A stretch of DNA of 64,000 bases from Pseudaquabacterium terrae (GTDB taxonomy: Bacteria > Pseudomonadota > Gammaproteobacteria > Burkholderiales > Burkholderiaceae_C), in assembly GCF_013266755.1 (NCBI RefSeq), contig NZ_JABRWJ010000002.1:1-64000 (forward strand), in the 5' to 3' direction. The position numbers and the translations under genes are program-made. This document shows, piece by piece, positions 57,411 to 64,000 of the stretch. The number at the start of each line of letters is the position of its first letter. Within the stretch, counting starts at the first letter, position 1. Under the pieces are notes generated by a model. That model did no database searches and had not been told where the DNA came from. It saw nothing but the letters and a program-made list of their open reading frames with translations.

Positions 57411-57944
57411 ATGTCCCGCGTAGGAAAGATGCCGATCACCGTCCCGAAGGGCGTGGACGTGCAGATCAAGGAAGACCAGATCACGGTCAAGGGTGCCAAC
57501 GGCACGTTGGTGCGGGCGGCGCACGGCCTGGTCACCGTCACGCTGGACGGTGATCAGGTGAAGATCGCCCCGGCCAATGACAGCGTCGAAGCCAATGCGA
57601 TGAGCGGCACGATGCGTGCGCTGCTCAACAACATGGTCAACGGCGTGAGCAAGGGCTTCGAGAAGAAGCTCAACCTGGTCGGCGTGGGCTTCCGGGCCCA
57701 GGCGCAAGGCACCAAGCTGAACCTGCAGATCGGGTTCTCGCATCCGGTGGCCAAGGAAATGCCCGCCGGCATCAAGGTCGAGTGCCCGACACAGACCGAG
57801 ATCCTGATCAAGGGGGCGGACCGCCAGGTCGTCGGCCAGGTGGCTGCCGAAGTGCGCGCAATCCGTCCGCCCGAGCCCTACAAGGGCAAGGGCATCCGCT
57901 ACGCCGATGAGCGCGTGGTGCTGAAGGAAACGAAGAAGAAGTAA
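57411..57944 (+). CDS. rplF: 50S ribosomal protein L6
   Basis: A 177-residue protein near the sarcin-ricin loop. Start [21 protein letters not shown]-terminal signature [20 protein letters not shown]. Length as in enterobacteria. Fifteen bases after rpsH. Confidence 0.98.
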   Translation: MSRVGKMPITVPKGVDVQIKEDQITVKGANGTLVRAAHGLVTVTLDGDQVKIAPANDSVEANAMSGTMRALLNNMVNGVSKGFEKKLNLVGVGFRAQAQGTKLNLQIGFSHPVAKEMPAGIKVECPTQTEILIKGADRQVVGQVAAEVRAIRPPEPYKGKGIRYADERVVLKETKKK

Positions 57945-57954
57945 GGAGCCGATC

Positions 57955-58317
57955 ATGCTGACCAAGAAAGAACAGCGCCTGCGTCGCTCCCGCCAGACCC
58001 GTGCCCGCATCGCCATCCAGGGCGCGGTGCGACTGACGGTCTTCCGTTCCAACCTGCACATCTACGCCAGCGTCATTTCCGACGACGGCCAGCGCGTGCT
58101 GGCATCGGCCTCGACGGCCGAGAAGGAAGTGCGCGAGCAGATTGGCAAGGACAAGGGCGGCAACGCCACTGCAGCCGCCCTGGTGGGCAAGCGCATCGCC
58201 GAGAAGGCCAAGGCCGCCGGCGTCGAGAAGGTGGCGTTCGATCGCTCGGGCTTTGCCTACCACGGCCGCGTCAAGGCGCTCGCCGAGGCGGCGCGTGAAG
58301 CCGGCCTGCAGTTCTAA
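57955..58317 (+). CDS. rplR: 50S ribosomal protein L18
   Basis: A 120-residue 5S rRNA-binding protein. Start [20 protein letters not shown]; conserved [19 protein letters not shown] and the C-terminal [26 protein letters not shown] lies before the ATG. Confidence 0.98.
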   Translation: MLTKKEQRLRRSRQTRARIAIQGAVRLTVFRSNLHIYASVISDDGQRVLASASTAEKEVREQIGKDKGGNATAAALVGKRIAEKAKAAGVEKVAFDRSGFAYHGRVKALAEAAREAGLQF

Positions 58318-58328
58318 GGACCAAGCAA

Positions 58329-58847
58329 ATGGCAAAGTTTCAACCCCGCGCCCAGACCGAAGGCAATGACGACGGTCTGAAGGAAAAGATGATCGCGGTC
58401 AACCGCGTCACCAAGGTCGTCAAGGGCGGCCGCACGCTGAGCTTCGCGGCGCTGACCGTGGTCGGCGACGGCGATGGCCGCATCGGCATGGGCAAGGGCA
58501 AGGCCAAGGAAGTGCCGGTGTCGGTGCAGAAGGCCATGGAAGGCGCCCGCCGCAACATGATCAAGGTGCAACTGCGCAATGGCACGGTGCATCACAACGT
58601 GCGCGGCGAGCACGGTGCGGCCAAGGTCCTGCTGGCGCCCGCGCCGGCCGGTACCGGCATCATCGCCGGCGGCCCGATGCGTGCCGTCTTCGAAGTGATG
58701 GGCGTGACCGACATCGTGGCCAAGAGCCTCGGTTCGAGCAACCCGTACAACATGGTGCGCGCGACGCTGAATGCGCTGAAGCGCTCGACCACTGCCGCCG
58801 AAGTGGCGGCCAAGCGCGGCAAGACGGTCGAAGAGATCTTCAACTGA
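58329..58847 (+). CDS. rpsE: 30S ribosomal protein S5
   Basis: A 172-residue decoding-fidelity protein. Conserved: [39 protein letters not shown] and [20 protein letters not shown]. Eleven bases after rplR. Confidence 0.98.
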   Translation: MAKFQPRAQTEGNDDGLKEKMIAVNRVTKVVKGGRTLSFAALTVVGDGDGRIGMGKGKAKEVPVSVQKAMEGARRNMIKVQLRNGTVHHNVRGEHGAAKVLLAPAPAGTGIIAGGPMRAVFEVMGVTDIVAKSLGSSNPYNMVRATLNALKRSTTAAEVAAKRGKTVEEIFN

Positions 58848-58870
58848 TCGGGCGGCGACGGAGTATTCCC

Positions 58871-59053
58871 ATGTCGGACAAGAAAACCCTCAAGGTCAAG
58901 CTCGTCAGGAGCCCGATCGGCTGCAAGCAGTCGCATCGCGACACCGTGCGCGGCCTCGGCCTGCGCGGCGTGAACAGCGAGCGCGTGCTCGAAGACACGC
59001 CGGCTGTGCGCGGCATGATCAACAAGATCGCCTACCTGGTGCTGGTGCTGTAA
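58871..59053 (+). CDS. rpmD: 50S ribosomal protein L30
   Basis: A 60-residue protein of the large subunit. [20 protein letters not shown] followed by [20 protein letters not shown] is diagnostic. Complete. Confidence 0.97.
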   Translation: MSDKKTLKVKLVRSPIGCKQSHRDTVRGLGLRGVNSERVLEDTPAVRGMINKIAYLVLVL

Positions 59054-59080
59054 GCACGGATTGCACAAGGACTGTCAACC

Positions 59081-59512
59081 ATGCAACTCAACACGATCAA
59101 GCCCGCCGCGGGCGCCAAGCATGCCAAGCGCCGGGTCGGCCGCGGTATGGGCTCGGGCCTGGGCAAGACCGCGGGCCGCGGCCACAACGGCCAGCACTCG
59201 CGCGCCGGCGGTTACCACAAGGTCGGCTTCGAAGGCGGCCAGATGCCGCTGCAGCGCCGTTTGCCGAAGCGCGGCTTCAAGTCGAAGACGCTGAAGTACA
59301 ACGGCGAGATCACGCTGGCCGATCTGCAGCGCTTGGGACTTGACGAAGTGGATCTGCTGACGCTGAAGGCCGCCGGCCTGGTCGGCGAGCTGATCAAGCA
59401 CGTCAAGGTCATCAAGTCCGGCGAGCTGTCGCGCAAGGTGGCCCTGAAGGGCCTCGGCGCGACCGCGGGTGCCAAGGCGGCGATCGAAGCCGCCGGCGGC
59501 AGCCTGGCCTGA
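59081..59512 (+). CDS. rplO: 50S ribosomal protein L15
   Basis: A 143-residue late-assembly protein. The glycine-rich N-terminus ([40 protein letters not shown]) and the C-terminal domain are complete. It is followed after 39 bases by secY. Confidence 0.98.
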   Translation: MQLNTIKPAAGAKHAKRRVGRGMGSGLGKTAGRGHNGQHSRAGGYHKVGFEGGQMPLQRRLPKRGFKSKTLKYNGEITLADLQRLGLDEVDLLTLKAAGLVGELIKHVKVIKSGELSRKVALKGLGATAGAKAAIEAAGGSLA

Positions 59513-59551
59513 TTGCCGTTGCGCTTAAGCTGACTGCGTAAGGCATCCACT

Positions 59552-60862
59552 TTGGCAACTTCGGCAAACCAGCTGGCCAAGAGCGGCAAGTTCGGCGACC
59601 TGCGTCGCCGGCTCGTCTTCTTGCTGCTCGCGTTGGTGGTCTACCGCGTCGGGGCGCACATCCCGGTGCCGGGCATCGATCCCAACCAGATGCAGCAGCT
59701 CTTCAGCGGCCAGCAGGGCGGCATCCTGAACCTGTTCAACATGTTCTCCGGCGGCGCCTTGGAGCGCTTCACGGTGTTCGCGTTGGGCATCATGCCGTAC
59801 ATCTCCGCGTCGATCATCATGCAGCTGATGACCTACGTGATCCCGACGCTGGAGTCGTTGAAGAAGGAAGGCGAAGCGGGTCGCCGCAAGATCACGCAGT
59901 ACACGCGCTACGGCACGCTCGGCCTGGCGATCTTCCAATCGCTCGGCATCGCGCTGGCGTTGGAGGGCTCGCAAGGCCTGGTGATCTCGCCCGGGTTCGG
60001 TTTCCGCATCACCACGGTGGTCAGTCTGACCGCCGGCACGATGTTCCTGATGTGGCTCGGCGAGCAGATCACCGAGCGCGGCCTGGGCAACGGCATCTCG
60101 ATCCTGATCTTCGGCGGTATCGCGGCCGGCTTGCCGGGTGCGATCGGCGGCCTCTTCGAACTGGTGCGTACCGGCGCGATGAGTCCGATTGCGATGATCT
60201 TCATCATCACCCTCGTGGTGTTGGTGACATTCGCGGTGGTGTTCGTTGAGCGTGGCCAGCGCAAGATCCTCGTCAACTACGCGAAGCGCCAGGTCGGCAA
60301 CAAGGTCTACGGTGGCCAGTCGTCGCACCTGCCGCTGAAGCTGAACATGTCGGGCGTGATCCCGCCGATCTTCGCGTCGTCGATCATCCTGCTGCCGGCG
60401 ACGATCGTCGGGTGGTTCGCCACGGGTGATGGCCTGCGCTGGCTGAAGGACATCTCGGCGGCGCTGTCGCCGGGGCAGCCGATCTACGTGCTGCTGTACG
60501 CAGCGATGATCGTGTTCTTCTGCTTCTTCTACACGGCGCTCGTCTTCAACAGCCGCGAGACCGCGGACAACCTGAAGAAGAGCGGCGCGTTCATCCCGGG
60601 CATCCGGCCGGGCGAGCAGACGGCACGCCACATCGACAAGATCCTGTCGCGCCTGACGCTGGCCGGCGCGATCTACATCACCGGCGTCTGCCTGCTGCCG
60701 GAGTTCCTGGTTCTGAAGTACAACGTGCCGTTCTATTTCGGCGGCACATCCCTGCTGATCATCGTGGTGGTCACGATGGACTTCTGGGCGCAGGTTCAGT
60801 CCTACGTGATGAGCCAGCAATACGAGTCGCTGTTGAAGAAAGCCAATTTCAAGGCAGGCTGA
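59552..60862 (+). CDS. secY: Preprotein translocase subunit SecY
   Basis: A 436-residue channel protein of the Sec translocon with ten membrane helices. Conserved: [20 protein letters not shown] (first helix and plug region), [20 protein letters not shown] and the C-terminal [20 protein letters not shown]. The start is TTG at 59552 (TTG GCA ACT TCG GCA), with GTAAGG about 10 bases before it; no ATG is available in that region. Located in the spc operon as usual. Confidence 0.97.
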   Translation: MATSANQLAKSGKFGDLRRRLVFLLLALVVYRVGAHIPVPGIDPNQMQQLFSGQQGGILNLFNMFSGGALERFTVFALGIMPYISASIIMQLMTYVIPTLESLKKEGEAGRRKITQYTRYGTLGLAIFQSLGIALALEGSQGLVISPGFGFRITTVVSLTAGTMFLMWLGEQITERGLGNGISILIFGGIAAGLPGAIGGLFELVRTGAMSPIAMIFIITLVVLVTFAVVFVERGQRKILVNYAKRQVGNKVYGGQSSHLPLKLNMSGVIPPIFASSIILLPATIVGWFATGDGLRWLKDISAALSPGQPIYVLLYAAMIVFFCFFYTALVFNSRETADNLKKSGAFIPGIRPGEQTARHIDKILSRLTLAGAIYITGVCLLPEFLVLKYNVPFYFGGTSLLIIVVVTMDFWAQVQSYVMSQQYESLLKKANFKAG

Positions 60863-60864
60863 GG

Positions 60865-61083
60865 ATGTCCAAGGACGACGTCATCCAGATGCAGGGTGAG
60901 ATCCTCGAGAACCTGCCCAATGCCACCTTTCGCGTGAAACTGGAAAACGGGCATGTGGTGCTCGGCCATATCTCGGGAAAGATGCGCATGCATTACATCC
61001 GCATCCTGCCGGGCGACAAGGTGACGGTTGAATTGACGCCCTACGATTTGAGTCGCGCTCGCATCGTGTTCCGCGCGAAGTGA
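60865..61083 (+). CDS. infA: Translation initiation factor IF-1
   Basis: A 72-residue OB-fold factor binding the 30S A-site. [20 protein letters not shown], the [20 protein letters not shown] core and the C-terminal [16 protein letters not shown] are typical. It begins two bases after secY, so it is probably coupled. The next gene is rpmJ. Confidence 0.98.
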   Translation: MSKDDVIQMQGEILENLPNATFRVKLENGHVVLGHISGKMRMHYIRILPGDKVTVELTPYDLSRARIVFRAK

Positions 61084-61102
61084 GTGCTTGAAGGAGAAGA
61101 CG

Positions 61103-61216
61103 ATGAAAGTCTCTGCATCGGTCAAGAAGATGTGCCGCAACTGCAAGATCATCCGCCGCAAGGGTGTGGTGCGCGTGATCTGCACTGATCCGCGCCACAA
61201 GCAGCGTCAAGGTTGA
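61103..61216 (+). CDS. rpmJ: 50S ribosomal protein L36
   Basis: A 37-residue protein: [20 protein letters not shown], then [17 protein letters not shown]. The zinc-ribbon ligands C11, C14, C27 and H32 are all present, so this is the zinc-dependent form. AAGGAGAAGACG precedes the ATG. It is too short for simple ORF cut-offs but unmistakable. Confidence 0.98.
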   Translation: MKVSASVKKMCRNCKIIRRKGVVRVICTDPRHKQRQG

Positions 61217-61233
61217 GATAAGAGGTTCAGAAC

Positions 61234-61599
61234 ATGGCACGCATTGCTGGCATCAATATTCCGCCGCACAAGCACGCCGAGATCGGCCTGACGTCGATCT
61301 ACGGCATCGGCCGGACCACCGCGCAGAAGATCTGCGAGTCGGTGGGCATCGCCTACTCCAAGAAGATCAAGGATCTGACGGATTCCGACCTCGAGCGCAT
61401 TCGCGAAGAGGTGGGCAAACTGACGATCGAGGGCGACCTGCGCCGCGAGCTGTCGATGAACATCAAGCGCTTGATGGACCTCGGCTGCTACCGTGGCCTG
61501 CGGCACCGCCGCGGCCTGCCGCTGCGCGGCCAGCGCACGCGCACCAACGCCCGCACCCGCAAGGGTCCGCGCAAGGGTGCCGCGGCGCTGAAGAAGTAA
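61234..61599 (+). CDS. rpsM: 30S ribosomal protein S13
   Basis: A 121-residue head protein contacting tRNA and the large subunit. [40 protein letters not shown] and [20 protein letters not shown] are diagnostic. First gene of the alpha block. Complete. Confidence 0.98.
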   Translation: MARIAGINIPPHKHAEIGLTSIYGIGRTTAQKICESVGIAYSKKIKDLTDSDLERIREEVGKLTIEGDLRRELSMNIKRLMDLGCYRGLRHRRGLPLRGQRTRTNARTRKGPRKGAAALKK

Positions 61600-61626
61600 G
61601 CCCCCCGCATCTGATCGAGACATCAC

Positions 61627-62031
61627 ATGGCCAAAGCACCTGCCAATACCGCGGCGCGCCGCGTGAGCAAGAAGATCCGCAAGAACGTTGCGGACGGCAT
61701 CGCTCACGTGCACGCCTCGTTCAACAACACCATCATCACGATCACCGATCGCCAGGGCAGCTCGCTGGCCTGGGCGTCGTCGGGCGGCCAGGGCTTCAAG
61801 GGCTCGCGCAAGTCGACGCCGTTCGCGGCGCAGGTCGCGGCTGAAGTCGCCGGTCGCGCGGCCCAGGAACAGGGCATCAAGAACCTCGACGTCAAGATCA
61901 AGGGCCCCGGTCCGGGTCGCGAGTCGTCGGTGCGCGCACTGGCTGCGCTCGGCATCCGCATCAACTCGATCAGCGACGTGACGCCGGTGCCGCACAACGG
62001 CTGCCGGCCGCAGAAGCGCCGCCGCATCTAA
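61627..62031 (+). CDS. rpsK: 30S ribosomal protein S11
   Basis: A 134-residue platform protein. Conserved: [40 protein letters not shown] and [20 protein letters not shown]. Twenty-seven bases after rpsM. Followed by a 208-base gap with a promoter. Confidence 0.98.
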   Translation: MAKAPANTAARRVSKKIRKNVADGIAHVHASFNNTIITITDRQGSSLAWASSGGQGFKGSRKSTPFAAQVAAEVAGRAAQEQGIKNLDVKIKGPGPGRESSVRALAALGIRINSISDVTPVPHNGCRPQKRRRI

Positions 62032-62040
62032 GGCAGCGTC

Positions 62041-62068
62041 ATGACAGCGGCAGCGATGCCGCTATAAT
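62041..62068 (+). promoter_or_regulatory. Internal promoter for rpsD-rpoA
   Basis: ATGACA (62041-62046) and a perfect -10 TATAAT (62063-62068) are 16 bases apart. GCGGC-N6-GCCGC lies between them as a small palindrome. The 170-base leader before the rpsD start may serve S4 autoregulation; no gene is seen in it. Confidence 0.7.
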
Positions 62069-62239
62069 GAGCAGTTTTCCGTTCGCCGGCGGCGCCGAGT
62101 GTGCCTGCCGGCAATTTCGTTGACGGGCCCCGTTTCTCTGGTGCCCGCTGCGATCAAGCCCACCGTCTGAGCGTCTTTCACAACACCCGCCAGACTCGCG
62201 CGACTCTAGCCTCGCGTCAGATTCACCTAAGGAAGCAAC

Positions 62240-62863
62240 GTGGCACGTTACCTCGGACCCAAGGCCAAGCTGGCCCGCCGTGAAGGCACCGACCTGTACC
62301 TGAAGAGCGCCCGCCGCGCCATCAGCGACAAGGCGAAGTTCGATACCAAGCCCGGCCAGCACGGCCGCACCTCCGGCGCCCGCACCTCCGACTTCGGTCT
62401 GCAGCTGCGCGAGAAGCAGAAGGTCAAGCGCATGTACGGCGTGCTCGAGCGCCAGTTCCGCCGTTATTTCGCCGAAGCCGAGCGCCGCCGGGGCAACACC
62501 GGCGCGAACCTGCTGTTCATCCTCGAGTCGCGCCTGGACAACGTCGTCTACCGCATGGGCTTCGGCTCGACGCGCGCCGAAGCGCGCCAGCTGGTGTCGC
62601 ACCAGGCGCTGATGGTCAACGGCAAGGTCGTCAACATCCCGTCGTACCTGGTCAAGGCCGGCGACGTGATCACGCTGCGCGACAAGGCCAAGAAGCAGCT
62701 GCGCGTGACCGACGCGGTCAAGCTCGCCGAATCGATCGGCATGCCGGGCTGGGTCCAGGTCGACGCGGCCAAGCTCGAAGGCGTCTTCAAGAAGGTGCCC
62801 GACCGCGACGAGTTCGGCGCCGACATCAACGAATCGCTGATCGTCGAGTTGTATTCGCGATAA
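62240..62863 (+). CDS. rpsD: 30S ribosomal protein S4
   Basis: A 207-residue primary 16S-binding protein, regulator of the alpha operon in enterobacteria. The start is GTG at 62240, after AAGGAAG. It is the zinc-free form (no N-terminal CxxC). Conserved: [39 protein letters not shown] and [17 protein letters not shown] (S4 domain). Confidence 0.98.
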   Translation: MARYLGPKAKLARREGTDLYLKSARRAISDKAKFDTKPGQHGRTSGARTSDFGLQLREKQKVKRMYGVLERQFRRYFAEAERRRGNTGANLLFILESRLDNVVYRMGFGSTRAEARQLVSHQALMVNGKVVNIPSYLVKAGDVITLRDKAKKQLRVTDAVKLAESIGMPGWVQVDAAKLEGVFKKVPDRDEFGADINESLIVELYSR

Positions 62864-62875
62864 GACGAAGTCGCA

Positions 62876-62900
62876 GGCTGCCGCCCATTGGTCGGCAGCC
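62876..62900 (+). promoter_or_regulatory. Hairpin in the rpsD-rpoA spacer
   Basis: GGCTGCCG (62876-62883) pairs perfectly with CGGCAGCC (62893-62900), nine-base loop, 13 bases after rpsD. No T-run follows, so it is a stabilising or regulatory stem rather than a terminator. Confidence 0.45.
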
Positions 62901-63015
62901 CTTGCAGGTGATGCTCCGCGTGCCGGGCACGGAGCAATCACACACCCCAGCCCGGCAGGGTCCGTCAGCCTTATCGGTGTAACGAGCCGAGGGTATTGAG
63001 AGGAACTGAGACCAG

Positions 63016-64000
63016 ATGCAAACCAACCTGCTGAAACCCAAAGCCATCCAGGTGGAGCCGCTCGGCGGCCACCGCGCCAAGGTCACGCTCGAGCCGTTCG
63101 AGCGGGGCTACGGTCACACGCTCGGCAATGCGCTGCGTCGCGTTCTGCTGTCGTCGATGGTGGGTTACGCGCCGACGGAAGTGACGATCGCCGGCGTGCT
63201 GCATGAGTACTCGACGGTCGACGGCGTTGCCGAAGACGTCGTGCACATCATGCTGAACCTCAAGGGCGTCGTCTTCCGCCTGCACAACCGCGACGAAGTG
63301 ACGCTGGTGCTGCGCAAGGAAGGCGAGGGCGCGGTGACCGCGGCCGACATCCAGACGCCGCACGACGTCGAGATCATCAATCCCGATCACGTCATTGCGC
63401 ACCTGGCGCAAGGCGGCAAGCTCGACATGCAGATCAAGGTCGAGAAGGGCCGCGGCTATGTGCCGGGCAACCTGCGCCGCTACGGCGACGAGCCGACCAA
63501 GTCGATCGGCCGCATCGTGCTGGATGCGTCGTTCTCGCCGGTGCGTCGCGTGTCCTACGCGGTCGAGAACGCCCGCGTCGAGCAGCGTACCGACCTCGAC
63601 AAGCTGGTGATGGAGATCGAGACCAACGGCGCGATCTCGCCCGAGGAAGCGATCCGCGCGTCGGCCAAGATCCTGGTCGACCAGCTGGTCGTGTTCACCG
63701 GCCTGGAAGGCACCGAGCCGCTGACCTTCGACCGCGAGCAGCCGCGCAAGGACAACTTCGATCCGATCCTGCTGCGCCCGGTCGACGAGCTCGAGCTGAC
63801 GGTGCGCTCGGCCAACTGCCTGAAGGCCGAGAACATCTACTACATCGGCGACCTGATCCAGCGTACCGAGACCGAGCTGCTGAAGACGCCGAACCTCGGC
63901 CGCAAGTCGCTGAACGAGATCAAGGAAGTGCTGGCTTCGCGCGGGCTCACGCTCGGCGCGCGGCTGGAAAACTGGCCCCCGCAGGGCCTCGACAAACGCT
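63016..64000 (+). CDS. rpoA: RNA polymerase alpha subunit (stop codon beyond window)
   Basis: The first 328 residues are visible. The N-terminal domain is recognised by [20 protein letters not shown] and by [20 protein letters not shown]. The C-terminal domain, which binds UP elements and regulators, has [40 protein letters not shown] and the [15 protein letters not shown] end. Since family members end shortly after this motif, probably only the stop codon is missing. The usual next gene is rplQ. Confidence 0.98.
   Translation, partial: MQTNLLKPKAIQVEPLGGHRAKVTLEPFERGYGHTLGNALRRVLLSSMVGYAPTEVTIAGVLHEYSTVDGVAEDVVHIMLNLKGVVFRLHNRDEVTLVLRKEGEGAVTAADIQTPHDVEIINPDHVIAHLAQGGKLDMQIKVEKGRGYVPGNLRRYGDEPTKSIGRIVLDASFSPVRRVSYAVENARVEQRTDLDKLVMEIETNGAISPEEAIRASAKILVDQLVVFTGLEGTEPLTFDREQPRKDNFDPILLRPVDELELTVRSANCLKAENIYYIGDLIQRTETELLKTPNLGRKSLNEIKEVLASRGLTLGARLENWPPQGLDKR

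Overview
The window is high-GC bacterial DNA whose gene order, protein sequences and dispersed repeats point to a betaproteobacterium of the order Burkholderiales, most likely of the Rubrivivax/Leptothrix/Ideonella type. This is an inference from gene content; no search was run. Coding density is very high, and most long antisense reading frames are high-GC shadows of real genes.

Region 1 (1-11.8 kb) is accessory and metabolic. On the minus strand lie a giant BTAD/AAA-ATPase/TPR regulator, a three-gene TRAP transporter (dctP-dctQ-dctM) whose large permease carries a 27-bp tandem repeat, three YceI-family periplasmic proteins with a cytochrome b561, and a DUF4743-type Nudix hydrolase. The Nudix gene is divergent from a GNAT-like protein resembling siderophore acetyltransferases.

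Region 2 (11.8-23.5 kb) holds a fused indolepyruvate ferredoxin oxidoreductase divergent from an Lrp/AsnC regulator with a candidate palindromic operator, an EamA exporter, a secreted hypothetical protein, mltA, a 36-residue membrane protein whose start codon overlaps that of mltA, a SpecificRecomb-family membrane protein, apaG divergent from rpe-gph, and a chalcone-isomerase-like secreted protein.

Region 3 (23.5-29.7 kb) is the tryptophan cluster trpE-trpG-(ltaE)-trpD-trpC-ung. It is preceded by a candidate leaderless trp leader peptide (Trp-Pro-Trp) and a strong hairpin.

Region 4 (29.8-64 kb) is the core transcription and translation superregion: tRNA-Tyr, tRNA-Gly, tRNA-Thr, tuf, tRNA-Trp, secE, nusG, rplKAJL, rpoBC, a PIN-domain gene, rpsL-rpsG-fusA-tuf-rpsJ, rplC-D-W-B, rpsS, rplV, rpsC, rplP, rpmC, rpsQ, an inserted peroxiredoxin, rplN-X-E, rpsN, rpsH, rplF-R, rpsE, rpmD, rplO, secY, infA, rpmJ, rpsM, rpsK, rpsD and rpoA, whose stop codon lies just past the window edge. 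Internal promoters can be read before rpsL, rplC, rplN and rpsD. Leaders and terminators flank the rpl/rpo blocks, including an L10-type leader.

I see no CRISPR array, phage, insertion sequence or obviously new defence system. The most interesting leads are the trp leader, the VNTR-like insert in dctM, the overlapping start codons at mltA, the peroxiredoxin inside the ribosomal-protein operon, and a family of dispersed GC-rich repeats.
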